From Flavimaricola sp. (GTDB lineage: Bacteria > Pseudomonadota > Alphaproteobacteria > Rhodobacterales > Rhodobacteraceae): DNA of 64,000 bases. The position numbers and the translations under genes were made by a program. The number at the start of each line of letters is the position of its first letter. Position 1 is the first letter of the stretch. The stretch is from contig JAQWWH010000041.1 of the NCBI GenBank assembly GCA_029255105.1, forward strand, positions 31,493 through 95,492. Reading direction: 5' to 3'. The notes under the pieces were generated by a model. The model searched no databases. It was not told the origin of the DNA and was given only the letters and a program-made list of their open reading frames with translations. Below, in pieces: positions 27,628 through 37,209 of the stretch.

Positions 27628-29043
27628 CTAGAATTCCTCTTCGTTCGCGTCGGTTTCCAACTGGGCAATGCGGCCCCCCGACCGGGATGAGGTCACAACC
27701 CCTAGGCTCTTGAGTTTGCGGTGCAGTGCGGACCGTTCCATCCCCACAAAGGACGCCGTGCGGGAAATGTTGCCGCCGAACCGGTTGATCTGGGTCAGCA
27801 GGTACTCCCGTTCGAACAATTCGCGGGCTTCGCGCAAAGGTAAGGTGGCCAGTCCACCCGACAGGACAACCCGGCCTTCCTCGGCCCCGGTCTCTTCAAG
27901 GCTGGGCAGTTCTTTGGCGGTGATCGGCCCGTTGCTTTCTCCAAGGATAAGAACACGTTCCACCACGTTCTTAAGCTGCCGAACGTTGCCCGGCCAGACC
28001 ATCGTCTGCAAAAGCGCGCGGGCATCCTCGGCCAGTTTCCGGGCGGGCAATCCTTGGGTCTTGTTCAGCACGTCGATGAAGTGTTCTGCCAACAGCGGGA
28101 TGTCCTCTCGCCGTTCTTCAAGGCTGGGCACCGCAATGGGGACGACATTCAGACGGTGAAACAGCTCCTGACGAAGTTGGCCGTTCTGGATCGCCTCCGT
28201 CAGGTCCTTGTTCGAGCTTGAGATGACCCGCAAGTCCACCTGGACCTTTTCGCCGCCGCCGACCCGCTGAAAACTTTGATCGACAAGAACACGCAGGATC
28301 TTGGACTGGGTGCCCAAAGGCATCTCGGCCACTTCGTCAAAGTAGATGACACCGCCATTGGCCTGTTCCAAAAGGCCTTTTTCAACTCCGCCTTCGCGGC
28401 TTTCGCGGCCAAACAGGACCTCTTCCATCCGGTCCGGCTCGATCGAAGCCGAAGACACGGTGACAAAGGGGGCGCTGGCCCGGTTCGAGTTGGCATGGAT
28501 ATAGCGGGCCGCGATCTCCTTGCCCGACCCGGGCTGCCCAGTCAGCATGACCCGGCCATTGGACTTGGTCACCTTGTCCAACTGCGCGCGCAGGGCACGG
28601 AACACGGCGCTGTCACCCAACATCTCGGACGGCGGAGCATCCCCGCGCTTTAATTCGATGTTCTCGCGGCGCAGGCGCGAGGTTTCCATCGCCCTGCGAA
28701 TAACGACCATCAACTGGTCGATATTAAAGGGTTTTTCGATGAAGTCATAGGCCCCCTGCTTGATCGCCGCGACAGCGATTTCGATGTTGCCATGACCCGA
28801 AATGATGACGATCGGGATATCGGGGTGTTCCCGCTTGACGGTCTTGAGGATGTCGATCCCGTCCATCCGGCTGTCCTTGAGCCAGATGTCGAGGATCATC
28901 AAGGCCGGTGGCTGGGCCGCGATCTCGGCCATGCATTGATCCGATGTCCCGGCCAAACGGGTGGTAAACCCCTCGTCCTTCAGAATATCCGAGATCAATT
29001 CCCGGATGTCGCGTTCATCGTCGGTAATCAGGATGTCGCTCAT
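27628..29043 (-). CDS. ntrX: Nitrogen assimilation response regulator NtrX (GAFTGA motif absent)
   Basis: Response regulator of the NtrY/NtrX pair, 471 residues: receiver (Asp near 52 in LMILDIWL), AAA+ domain with Walker A GQPGSGKE and Walker B VIYFDEVAEM, and a Fis-type helix-turn-helix (ISRTASFVGMERSALHRKL). The sigma-54 contact loop normally reading GAFTGA is replaced by LFGRESREGGVEKG, so classical sigma-54 activation is doubtful. It lies 18 bases downstream of ntrY. NtrYX in this group has been tied to nitrogen metabolism, redox and envelope control. Confidence 0.92.
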   Translation of the reverse strand: MSDILITDDERDIRELISDILKDEGFTTRLAGTSDQCMAEIAAQPPALMILDIWLKDSRMDGIDILKTVKREHPDIPIVIISGHGNIEIAVAAIKQGAYDFIEKPFNIDQLMVVIRRAMETSRLRRENIELKRGDAPPSEMLGDSAVFRALRAQLDKVTKSNGRVMLTGQPGSGKEIAARYIHANSNRASAPFVTVSSASIEPDRMEEVLFGRESREGGVEKGLLEQANGGVIYFDEVAEMPLGTQSKILRVLVDQSFQRVGGGEKVQVDLRVISSSNKDLTEAIQNGQLRQELFHRLNVVPIAVPSLEERREDIPLLAEHFIDVLNKTQGLPARKLAEDARALLQTMVWPGNVRQLKNVVERVLILGESNGPITAKELPSLEETGAEEGRVVLSGGLATLPLREARELFEREYLLTQINRFGGNISRTASFVGMERSALHRKLKSLGVVTSSRSGGRIAQLETDANEEEF

Positions 29044-29061
29044 TTGGGCCCCTCTGGTTTC

Positions 29062-31338
29062 TTATTCTGCCGCCCGCGTGGATGCGGGCAGCATGGGTAG
29101 GTTGATGATCGCCATCGCACCGGCGTGCGATTGGCCTTCGAACACCTCGGCATCCGTCAGGGACAGGCTGCCGCCATGTTCTTCGATGATCTTCTTGACG
29201 ATGGGCAGGCCAAGGCCCGTGCCCTTGTCGCGGGTGGTTACGTAAGGCTCGAACAGGCGGGCCCTGTCTTCGGGAAGGCCAGGGCCGTTGTCCTGAATGG
29301 TCACACGCACATTGCCGTCGTGGCACGTCAGGTTCACCCGGATCTCTGGGGTGAAACCTTCCGGTTCTCCATCTTCTTGCATATTTTCAATTGCTTCTCC
29401 CGCGTTCTTGAGAAGGTTGGTCAGCGCCTGGTTGATCATCGTTTCGTCAATCTCGGCCATCACCGTCTCTTGGCCAAGGTCTGACACGAAGGTCACGTTG
29501 GGCTGGCCTGCCTCCTGAAGCGTGACCGCATCGCGCACCAGGGCCGTCAGGTCGCTTGCCCGACGCTGCGGTTCGGGCATGCGGGCGAACTTCGAAAACT
29601 CATCCACGATCCGGCGCAGATCGTTGGTCTGGCGCACGATGACATCGGTCATCTGCTCAAGACTGGCGGCATCCTCGCCCACCCGGTCACGGAACTTGCG
29701 CTTGATCCGCTCGGCCGACAACTGAATCGGAGTCAGCGGATTCTTGATCTCATGGGCGATGCGCCGTGCCACATCGCCCCATGCCGCCATCCGTTGGGCC
29801 GATACGAGGTCAGTGACGTCATCAAAGGCGACAACGTAGCCCTCAAGCGCGCCATCCTCGGACCGGCGCGGCGACATGCGCACAAGCAGGGCTTCCTGCT
29901 TGCCGCCCCGGTTCACCCCGATCTGGCTTTGCACTGTGTCGCGTCCTTCAAAGCGCAGTTGGTCGAAAAGCGCCGCAAACTCGGGGATTGCATCGGTAAG
30001 GGCCAGGGACTGCTGGTCATCGGTGATGCCCAGCACTCTCTTGGCCGAGCGATTGGCAAAGGTAATCTCGCCCTCGGGATCAAGGCCAACAACACCCGAT
30101 GTGACCGACGAAAGCACTGAATCGAAAAGCCGGCGGCGCCTTTCGATCTGTTGCGTATTCTCAAGCAAGGCATTTCGCTGCCCCTTGAGCTGGGTGGTCA
30201 TCTGGTTGAAGTAGTGGCCAAGCTGCGAAATCTCATCATCGCCGTCCTCTTCGATCACTTGCACATCAAGATCACCCGCACCGACCCGCTGCGAAGCGTT
30301 GACAAGCCGCCCGACAGGCTGGGCCAATCCATCGGCAAACCACAGGCCAAGCCAGATTGCGGCAAGGATCAGGATGACGGCAAAGCCAAGGTACAAAAGG
30401 CCAAATTCAAACAGTAACCGCCCCCGTTCACTTTCAAGCTGGACGTAAAGGGCAACCGTCGCCTGGGTGTCGTCCAACAGCGCCAGAATGCCTCCGTCCA
30501 CGGCGCGGGTAACGTAAAGATAGCGGTCCACAAACGCGGTCAGCGGGATCAGGGCGCGAAATTCGTTGTTCGGATAGTCCTCGATGATGACGATGCCGTC
30601 CTCGAGGGCCTTGTCAAAGTCACCGGGATCGGGCCGCTCGTAACCAAATTCATAGGATCGCGCCCCTCGGGCCCGGATCGCCCCGGAACCGTCCAGCACA
30701 AAGGCCTCGGTCAGTCCCCGTTCGATCTGCGGCTGCAGCACCCCCAGCGTCTGACGCAGGTCGCCGTCGGTCATGAAAAAGTTTCGCTGCCGTTCCGCAT
30801 CGAGATAAGAGGCCAGCTCTTGCCCGTCGCGGGTCAGATCGGTGCGGTGTTCCTCTTCATAGGCCTGCGCGGCCTGAAGCGAGCTGCCAAGGACATTGCG
30901 CACCCGCTCGGAAAACCAGCCTTCAAGGCCGACATTGATCGTCAGAACCGAAAAGACGGCCACAAGGACTGTCGGGATCAGCGCCAGCAGGACAAACACA
31001 CCGGTCAGCCGCAGGTGAAGCCGGGATCCGGCGGACTTTGCATTCCGCGCCGCCACCATGCTTGCGATCCGCCGCGACACGAGGGCCGCGACAACCAGCA
31101 CATAGACAAAGTCAGCCAGAAGCACGATCCGCAACGTTGGCTCGGACCCGCCCTGATCCAACGGCCCCAGCACGACATAAGTCAGGGCTGTCAGGATCGG
31201 GCCCAAGGCAACAAGGCCAAGAGTGGCGGCATTCTGAATGCGCCGCTGACGCCGCCAGCGGGAAAACTTTGTAAAACGTCTGCCGGTCAGGGACCGATGC
31301 ACTGTACTACCGCCTTGTTGATGGAGGATGGGTCCCAC
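29062..31338 (-). CDS. ntrY: Nitrogen regulation sensor histidine kinase NtrY
   Basis: Membrane histidine kinase partner of NtrX, 758 residues. Several N-terminal helices flank a periplasmic sensor region, then come HAMP (ADGLAQPVGRLVNASQRV), PAS (DSVLSSVTSGVVGLDPEG), HisKA with [13 protein letters not shown], and HATPase (NLLKNAGEAI, GTGLGLPIVKKI). The track start is a GTG; a second in-frame GTG 12 codons later (VHRSLTGRR) is also possible, and neither has a strong ribosome site. Order ntrC-ntrY-ntrX is conserved. Confidence 0.92.
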   Translation of the reverse strand: MGPILHQQGGSTVHRSLTGRRFTKFSRWRRQRRIQNAATLGLVALGPILTALTYVVLGPLDQGGSEPTLRIVLLADFVYVLVVAALVSRRIASMVAARNAKSAGSRLHLRLTGVFVLLALIPTVLVAVFSVLTINVGLEGWFSERVRNVLGSSLQAAQAYEEEHRTDLTRDGQELASYLDAERQRNFFMTDGDLRQTLGVLQPQIERGLTEAFVLDGSGAIRARGARSYEFGYERPDPGDFDKALEDGIVIIEDYPNNEFRALIPLTAFVDRYLYVTRAVDGGILALLDDTQATVALYVQLESERGRLLFEFGLLYLGFAVILILAAIWLGLWFADGLAQPVGRLVNASQRVGAGDLDVQVIEEDGDDEISQLGHYFNQMTTQLKGQRNALLENTQQIERRRRLFDSVLSSVTSGVVGLDPEGEITFANRSAKRVLGITDDQQSLALTDAIPEFAALFDQLRFEGRDTVQSQIGVNRGGKQEALLVRMSPRRSEDGALEGYVVAFDDVTDLVSAQRMAAWGDVARRIAHEIKNPLTPIQLSAERIKRKFRDRVGEDAASLEQMTDVIVRQTNDLRRIVDEFSKFARMPEPQRRASDLTALVRDAVTLQEAGQPNVTFVSDLGQETVMAEIDETMINQALTNLLKNAGEAIENMQEDGEPEGFTPEIRVNLTCHDGNVRVTIQDNGPGLPEDRARLFEPYVTTRDKGTGLGLPIVKKIIEEHGGSLSLTDAEVFEGQSHAGAMAIINLPMLPASTRAAE

Positions 31339-31426
31339 TGTCGGGTTGCCGCCCTCACCGCCGCTGCGCCGCGTTCCGCACGTGACGCAGAATTTGCGTC
31401 CGGCCGGTCACGGTTCTGTTGCGGTT

Positions 31427-32800
31427 TTACATCAACTTTCGGCGCCGAGTCACGCGGATATCCAGATCTGTGATCTTCTTACGCAAGGTATTGCGGTTTA
31501 TGCCAAGTAAATCAGCACATTTAGCCTGATTTCCGCCGGTGGCATCGAGGGCAAGTTCGATCAAAGGCGTCTCAACCTCGCGCAGAATCCGTTGGTAAAG
31601 GCCCGGTGGCGGTAACGCTCCGCCATGCAGGTCAAAGTAGCGGCGCAGGTGTTTTGCCACCGATGTCGTCAGCTTTTCGCCTTCACCACCGCCGCGCAGC
31701 GGCTCCATCGCTGGCTGGTTGCCCAGAACGGCCTCGACCTCTGCCCGGCTGATTTCTTCTTCGGGGGCCGTGACGACAAGGCGGCGAACAGCGTTCTCCA
31801 ACTGACGCACGTTGCCCGGCCAGCTATAGGTGCGCACCAGATCAAGGGCCGCGGGGGCCAGGCGACGGATCGCGAAGCCATCCCGCTCTCCCCGGGCAAG
31901 GAAATGTTCGGCCAGCAAGGGGATGTCATCGACCCGCTCGCGCAGCGAGGGGACTGCGATGTTCACGCCCGACAGTCGATAGAACAGATCCTCACGAAAG
32001 CCGCCATTTTCCATCCGCCCCATCAGGTCAATCTGGCTTGTCGACATGATCCGGGGGGCGTTGTCGCCCAAAGCGTCAAGCATGCGCACGATGCGGGCCT
32101 GAGAGTCGTCGTCAAGATCACCGACTTCGTCGAACAGGATCGACCCACCCCGAGCGCGGCTAAGGACCATGGAGGGGCCATCGGCGCCCTTCAGGTCAGA
32201 GGCATCGACACTGACAAACGGCAGGCTGCGCCGGTCGGAAAAGTCGTGAATGGCGCGGGCGATCAGGGATTTGCCGGTCCCGCTTTCGCCCGTGATCAGA
32301 ACCGGGAGGGTGGTGTTCATCACCCGCGCGACAAGACGATAAAGCGCCTGCATCGCCGGGGTCCGCCCCACCAGCGGCAGATCGCCCGTCGAATCGTCCT
32401 CAACGGCTTCGCCCCTGCGAACCGGGGCACGACGCTTGACCTCAAGCGCGCGGGCGGCCCGCTTCATCAGGTCGGGTAGGTCGAACGGCTTGGGCAGGTA
32501 GTCATAAGCCTCGGCCTCGGCCGCCTGAATGGCAGTCATGATGGTGTTTTGCGCCGAAATCACAATGACAGGCAGGCCCGGCCGGGCCTTAGAGATAAGG
32601 GGCAATTGGTCCAGCCCGTTCCCGTCGGGCATGATCACGTCCGAAATGACAAGATCGCCTTTGCCCTCATCGACCCAACGCATCAGGGTAACGAGTGAGG
32701 ACGTGGCATGGACCTTGCACCCGGCACGCGTCAGTGCCTGCGTCAGGACGGTGCGGATGGTGCGGTCATCGTCAGCGACAAGTACAGTTCCGTCCATCAT
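31427..32800 (-). CDS. ntrC: Nitrogen regulation response regulator NtrC (sigma-70-type, no GAFTGA)
   Basis: Response regulator activated by NtrB under nitrogen limitation, 457 residues: receiver (Asp near 54, [11 protein letters not shown]), AAA+ domain with Walker A GESGTGKS and Walker [11 protein letters not shown], and a C-terminal Fis-type helix-turn-helix ([16 protein letters not shown]). Between the two Walker motifs the usual ELFGHEKGAFTGA segment is missing; the sequence runs [18 protein letters not shown]. The same lack is known in Rhodobacter capsulatus NtrC, which activates sigma-70 promoters. It overlaps ntrB by four bases. Confidence 0.94.
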   Translation of the reverse strand: MMDGTVLVADDDRTIRTVLTQALTRAGCKVHATSSLVTLMRWVDEGKGDLVISDVIMPDGNGLDQLPLISKARPGLPVIVISAQNTIMTAIQAAEAEAYDYLPKPFDLPDLMKRAARALEVKRRAPVRRGEAVEDDSTGDLPLVGRTPAMQALYRLVARVMNTTLPVLITGESGTGKSLIARAIHDFSDRRSLPFVSVDASDLKGADGPSMVLSRARGGSILFDEVGDLDDDSQARIVRMLDALGDNAPRIMSTSQIDLMGRMENGGFREDLFYRLSGVNIAVPSLRERVDDIPLLAEHFLARGERDGFAIRRLAPAALDLVRTYSWPGNVRQLENAVRRLVVTAPEEEISRAEVEAVLGNQPAMEPLRGGGEGEKLTTSVAKHLRRYFDLHGGALPPPGLYQRILREVETPLIELALDATGGNQAKCADLLGINRNTLRKKITDLDIRVTRRRKLM

Positions 32801-33894
32801 GTTTCTCCGGCAGTTGGGGTATCATCATCTTCTGGCAATTCAGGCGGGGCGACGGGCAGCGAGATGCGGAACACGGTCCGCCCCGGCACGCTGTCGACCG
32901 ATATCCAGCCGCCTGCCTGTCCGATCAGCTTGGACACGAGGGCAAGGCCAAGGCCTGTCCCGTTTTCGCGACCCGACACAAAGGGTTCAAAAATGTCCGC
33001 CGCGATCTCGGGCGGCAGGCCCGGACCATCGTCGATCACCTCGATCTGAAGCGGCAACCGCGCGTGCGATCCATCCGGGCGGCGCACCCGCAAGGAGGCC
33101 TCGTAAAAGGTGTGCAGCCGGATCACGCCACCAGATGCCCCTGCTTCGGAAGCATTCTTGAGCAGGTTCAGCAAGACCTGCAGCAACTGATCCGAATCGG
33201 CGAGGGTCCGGGGCAGCGAGGGGTCGTAATCCTCAATGAACATCATATGCGCCCCGAACCCGACCGAAGCTGACTGGCGGGCACGGTCAAGGACATCGTG
33301 AATGTTCACCGGCTTAAGCGCGGGCGGGCTGAGGTTGCCGAACAGTTCGACCTGTTCCAGCAGTTTGACGATCCGGCGGCTTTCCTCGACGATCAGGTCG
33401 GTCAGCTCGCGGTCGCCATTGCTAAGGCCCATCGACAACAGCTGTGCTGCCCCGGTGATACCCGCCAGCGGGTTCTTGATTTCATGCGCCAGCATTTCCG
33501 CCATACCGATTACGGACTTGGCCGCCTTCGCCGACGAGGCGTTTTGCGTGATCCGGCTGGCGATTTCGCGCGGCGAGATCATCATGATCATCAACCCGTC
33601 CGAGCCTTGCAGAGGCGAGAACTGGATGTTGGACAGCATCGGCGCACGCTGGCTGCTGCCCACCTCCACGTCATTAACGAAAAGCGGCGATCCCTGTTCA
33701 CGGGCCCGGGAAAAAGCAAGGCGCAGGCCGTCGTCGATGCTCAGGCTGTCCCACAGAACCTTGGCCTCAAGGGACCGGGCCGACAGGTTCAGAAAGGACT
33801 CCGCCGCCGGGTTCGTCTCAAGGATGGTGTCGTCAGGCCCCAGCAAAAGCGCCGGAACCGGAAGAGAGGCCCAAAGATCGGTATCAATAATCAT
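32797..33894 (-). CDS. ntrB: Nitrogen regulation sensor histidine kinase NtrB (GlnL)
   Basis: Cytoplasmic histidine kinase/phosphatase controlled by PII proteins that acts on NtrC. The 365-residue protein has an N-terminal PAS domain ([23 protein letters not shown]), HisKA with [13 protein letters not shown] near residue 138, and HATPase ([23 protein letters not shown]). No membrane helix. Overlaps both dusB and ntrC by four bases, so it is part of a coupled dusB-ntrB-ntrC unit. Confidence 0.95.
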   Translation of the reverse strand: MIIDTDLWASLPVPALLLGPDDTILETNPAAESFLNLSARSLEAKVLWDSLSIDDGLRLAFSRAREQGSPLFVNDVEVGSSQRAPMLSNIQFSPLQGSDGLMIMMISPREIASRITQNASSAKAAKSVIGMAEMLAHEIKNPLAGITGAAQLLSMGLSNGDRELTDLIVEESRRIVKLLEQVELFGNLSPPALKPVNIHDVLDRARQSASVGFGAHMMFIEDYDPSLPRTLADSDQLLQVLLNLLKNASEAGASGGVIRLHTFYEASLRVRRPDGSHARLPLQIEVIDDGPGLPPEIAADIFEPFVSGRENGTGLGLALVSKLIGQAGGWISVDSVPGRTVFRISLPVAPPELPEDDDTPTAGET

Positions 33895-34886
33895 GCCGCT
33901 GCCCTGTCCGTATCAGTCAGGGCATCCGGCAACAGCGCCAGCACCTGTTCCGGTGTTGTGGCCGTCAGGACGGGCCGCCGCTGCGCATCGCAGGTTCCGG
34001 CGGTGTCCATGTACCAGCCCAGATGCTTGCGTGCGACGCGCAGCCCCAGATCGGCACCATAAAACGACAGCATCGCCTGATAATGCTCGGCCACCATATC
34101 GGCAAAGGCCTTGCCCTTGGGCACCTGAGGGGCCGGTGTGCCCCAAAGCGTGGCAGCAGTCAGGGCAAGCTGCCAGGGCCGCCCCTGCGCCCCGCGCCCC
34201 ATCATCACGCCGTCCGCGCCTGACTGGTCCAGCGCCATGCGGGCAGAGCTTGCGTCAACTATGTCGCCGTTGGCGATGACCGGGATCGACACCGCCGCCT
34301 TGATAGCCCGGATCGCAGCCCAGTCGGCCTTGCCCTTGTAAAACTGTTGCCGGGTGCGGCCGTGGATGGTGACCATCTGGATGCCCGCCGCCTCGGCCCG
34401 CCGGGCGACGTCGGCGGCATTGAGGCAATCGTGATCCCAACCCAGCCGGGTCTTAAGGGTTACCGGCACCTTGACCGCATTTACCACCGCCTCGATCAGC
34501 CGCAGCGCATGATCTGGGTCACGCAGCAGCGCCGAGCCGGAATAGCCGTTGGTCACCTTCTTGGCCGGACAGCCCATGTTGATGTCGATGATCCGGGCGC
34601 CATTCGCCTCGACCATGCGGGCGGCCTCTGCCATCCAATGGGCCTCTCGTCCGGCCAGCTGGACGGCTGTGTCGCCTTGATCCAGTCCCAGTTCGGCCCG
34701 CTCCCGCACGCCGGGTTTGCCCTGCATCATCTCTTGGCTCGCGACCATTTCAGACACGACCCACCCAGCCCCAAAGCGGCGCACAAGTTGGCGAAACGGC
34801 ATATCCGTGATACCAGCCAAAGGCGCAAGCGCGATTGGCGGCGCAATCGAATGCCCCGCGAGCGTGAGTGTGACTGTCTCTCCCAA
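33891..34886 (-). CDS. dusB: tRNA-dihydrouridine synthase DusB (NifR3)
   Basis: FMN enzyme reducing specific uridines in tRNA to dihydrouridine. Motifs: [20 protein letters not shown] at the start, [10 protein letters not shown] with the catalytic cysteine, TLKTRLGWD, and [17 protein letters not shown]. The track start (a TTG at 34970) lies upstream of a good -35/-10 pair, so I use the next in-frame TTG at 34886, giving about 331 residues; the exact start is uncertain. First gene of the dusB-ntrBC operon, the classical nifR3-ntrBC arrangement of Rhodobacter. Confidence 0.88.
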   Translation of the reverse strand: MGETVTLTLAGHSIAPPIALAPLAGITDMPFRQLVRRFGAGWVVSEMVASQEMMQGKPGVRERAELGLDQGDTAVQLAGREAHWMAEAARMVEANGARIIDINMGCPAKKVTNGYSGSALLRDPDHALRLIEAVVNAVKVPVTLKTRLGWDHDCLNAADVARRAEAAGIQMVTIHGRTRQQFYKGKADWAAIRAIKAAVSIPVIANGDIVDASSARMALDQSGADGVMMGRGAQGRPWQLALTAATLWGTPAPQVPKGKAFADMVAEHYQAMLSFYGADLGLRVARKHLGWYMDTAGTCDAQRRPVLTATTPEQVLALLPDALTDTDRAAA

Positions 34887-34925
34887 TGTCGGTACCGTTT
34901 GCCCATAAGTTGTGCGCTTGCAGAT

Positions 34926-34954
34926 AATATAACCCGAACGGATAGCGACGACAA
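34926..34954 (-). promoter_or_regulatory. Sigma-70-type promoter for dusB-ntrBC
   Basis: On the minus strand TTGTCG is followed after exactly 17 bases by TATATT. Transcription would start around 34919, about 33 bases before the TTG at 34886. It also implies that the longer track ORF start at 34970 is upstream of the transcript. Confidence 0.55.
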
Positions 34955-35085
34955 CGAATGCAAGCCACAATTAGCAACAACCAAATGCATATGCCTGTTT
35001 TTTAGGCGCCACTATCGAGCAACTGAGGATTTGCACGCCCGCCCCACAGCCTCTAGGTATCTGGCAAGAACAGGATGAGGCGGTC

Positions 35086-36234
35086 ATGCAGATTGCAGCG
35101 GTGGTGGTTGCGGCCGGTCGGGGCGTGCGGGCGGGGGGTGATGTCCCCAAGCAATGGCGCCTTTTGGGGGACAGGGTCGTTCTGGCCCATACTTTGGACG
35201 CCCTTAGGGCGGTGGATCGGATCGGTCCCTTGTGCCTTGTGATCCATGCGGACGATCAGGACCGACTGACTGACCTTGATCTGACCGGTGTTACGGTGGT
35301 GACTGGGGGCGCGACACGCGACGCCTCTGTCCGGGCCGGACTTGAGGCGTTGGAGGGCGATGCCCCAGACCTTGTCCTGATCCACGATGCCGCCCGACCG
35401 GTGCTGCGTCCCGCGCTGGTGGACCGTGTCATTGCCGCCCTTGGGCAGCACGACGGCGCAGCCCCAGCGGTGCCTGTCACCGATGCCTTATGGCTTGGGA
35501 CCGGGGGGCTGGTGACCGGAACCAAGGACCGTACCGGCCTGTGGCGGGCACAGACCCCGCAGGGGTTTCGCTTTGCCCCGATCCTTGCCGCCCACCGCAG
35601 CCATTCGGGCAGTGCGGCCGACGACGTCGAGGTTGCCCGCGCGGCAGGCATGGACGTTGCCATCGTGCTGGGCGATGAAGAGAACATCAAGATCACCGGC
35701 CCCAACGACTTTGCCCGCGCCGTGCGGGCCCTGGGGCAAGACGCAGGACAACAGATGGATATCCGGACTGGCAATGGGTTTGACGTACACCGCTTTGGGC
35801 CGGGCGATCATGTCTGGCTTTGCGGGGTCAAGGTGCCCTTTGGGCGCGCCCTTCAGGGCCATTCGGACGCCGATGTCGGGATGCATGCTGTCACGGACGC
35901 GATCTACGGTGCTTTGGCGCGGGGCGATATAGGCCAACACTTCCCCCCCTCTGACCCCCAGTGGAAAGGGGCGGAAAGCCATATATTTCTGGCCCATGCC
36001 TGCGCCCTTGCCCGCGAGATGGGGTTCGCCATCACCCATGCCGATTGCACCTTGATCTGCGAAGAGCCCAAGATCGGCCCCCTTGCCCAGGCCATGCGGG
36101 CCAAGATGGCGCGGATCATGGAGATCGACATCGATAGGATGAGCGTGAAGGCAACGACCTCGGAACGCCTTGGCTTTACCGGGCGGCGCGAAGGGATCGC
36201 GGCCCTCGCCACAGCGACGCTGGTGAAATCATGA
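35086..36234 (+). CDS. ispDF: Bifunctional IspD/IspF enzyme of the MEP isoprenoid pathway
   Basis: Fusion of 2-C-methyl-D-erythritol 4-phosphate cytidylyltransferase (residues ~1-222) and 2-C-methyl-D-erythritol 2,4-cyclodiphosphate synthase (~224-382). IspD motifs: [19 protein letters not shown] and the active-site HDAARP. IspF motifs: [13 protein letters not shown] with zinc ligands, [18 protein letters not shown], and [19 protein letters not shown]. Such fusions are typical of alphaproteobacteria. Overlaps pgpA by four bases. Confidence 0.97.
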   Translation: MQIAAVVVAAGRGVRAGGDVPKQWRLLGDRVVLAHTLDALRAVDRIGPLCLVIHADDQDRLTDLDLTGVTVVTGGATRDASVRAGLEALEGDAPDLVLIHDAARPVLRPALVDRVIAALGQHDGAAPAVPVTDALWLGTGGLVTGTKDRTGLWRAQTPQGFRFAPILAAHRSHSGSAADDVEVARAAGMDVAIVLGDEENIKITGPNDFARAVRALGQDAGQQMDIRTGNGFDVHRFGPGDHVWLCGVKVPFGRALQGHSDADVGMHAVTDAIYGALARGDIGQHFPPSDPQWKGAESHIFLAHACALAREMGFAITHADCTLICEEPKIGPLAQAMRAKMARIMEIDIDRMSVKATTSERLGFTGRREGIAALATATLVKS

Positions 36235-36725
36235 TGCACCTTATCGCGACATTCGGCGGGATCGGGAACCTGCGCCCTGCCCCCGGCACATGGGGGTCGC
36301 TGGCCGCCCTACCCTGCGCCTGGGTGCTCATGGTGCTGGGCGGACCCTGGCTGTTGGTTGCCGCAACACTGGTGATATTGCCCCTTGGCTATTTCGCCGC
36401 GCTCGAGGAAATCCTGGCGACCCGCGACACCGACCCCTCCTGGGTGGTAATCGACGAAGTGGCAGGCCAATGGATAGCCCTCTGGCCGATCGCCTTAGGG
36501 GCGGCAATGATGAATGCCGCGCCAAGCGCCCTTTGGCCCGGTTGGGTCGCGGCTTTTGCCCTGTTCCGCTTGTTTGACATCACCAAGCCCGGCTGGGTCG
36601 GTCGGGCCGACCGGCGCGGCGATGCGCTGGGGTTGATGCTCGACGATGTGATTGCGGGTGTCTTTGCCGCCCTGGGCGTCATCGTTCTGGCCGGCCTCGC
36701 CCATGGGGCGATGAGGTTGCTATGA
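36231..36725 (+). CDS. pgpA: Phosphatidylglycerophosphatase A
   Basis: Membrane phosphatase making phosphatidylglycerol from phosphatidylglycerol phosphate. 164 residues with family motifs [36 protein letters not shown] and [15 protein letters not shown], the last two carrying acidic/catalytic residues. Three to four membrane helices. Start may be the first or second of two adjacent ATG codons. Overlaps cinA by four bases. Confidence 0.94.
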   Translation: MMHLIATFGGIGNLRPAPGTWGSLAALPCAWVLMVLGGPWLLVAATLVILPLGYFAALEEILATRDTDPSWVVIDEVAGQWIALWPIALGAAMMNAAPSALWPGWVAAFALFRLFDITKPGWVGRADRRGDALGLMLDDVIAGVFAALGVIVLAGLAHGAMRLL

Positions 36726-37195
36726 CCCGCGCCGAAACCCTGCTGACGATGGCGCGGGAAAAGGGGCTTTGGCTTGCGACTGCGGAAAGCTGTACCGGCG
36801 GCCTTGTGGCGGCGGCCATCACCGATGTGCCGGGATCGTCAGCCATCTTTGACCGGGGCTTTGTCACCTATACCAACGCCGCCAAGGTCGAGATGCTGGG
36901 CGTGGCGGTCACCACGTTGGATCGTCATGGCGCGGTCAGCGAAGAGGTCGCCGCCGAAATGGCCGAAGGCGCCCGCACCCGGTCAGGGGCCCAGATCGCA
37001 GTGTCGATCACCGGCATCGCAGGCCCCGGCGGGTCAGAGCATAAGCCTGAGGGCCGGGTATGCTTTGGTCTGGCCACTGAACAAGGCGTCAGAACAGAAC
37101 TGCTGGACTTTGGCCCGCTCGGCCGGGATCAGGTGCGGATCGCGGCGCGGGACCATGCCCTTGATCTGCTGATCAAGGCGGTTGAGGCCGCCTGA
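36722..37195 (+). CDS. pncC: CinA family protein (nicotinamide-nucleotide amidase, PncC type)
   Basis: Single-domain CinA C-terminal-type protein, 157 residues, expected to hydrolyse NMN to nicotinate mononucleotide in pyridine nucleotide recycling. The conserved AESCTGGLVAAAITDVPGSSAIFDRGFVTYTN is at residues 19-50 and SITGIAGPGG near 99-108. The N-terminal MoCF domain of full-length CinA is absent, as usual for PncC. Last gene of the ispDF-pgpA-cinA run. Confidence 0.9.
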   Translation: MTRAETLLTMAREKGLWLATAESCTGGLVAAAITDVPGSSAIFDRGFVTYTNAAKVEMLGVAVTTLDRHGAVSEEVAAEMAEGARTRSGAQIAVSITGIAGPGGSEHKPEGRVCFGLATEQGVRTELLDFGPLGRDQVRIAARDHALDLLIKAVEAA

Positions 37196-37209
37196 TTGCC
37201 AGCGAGGGT

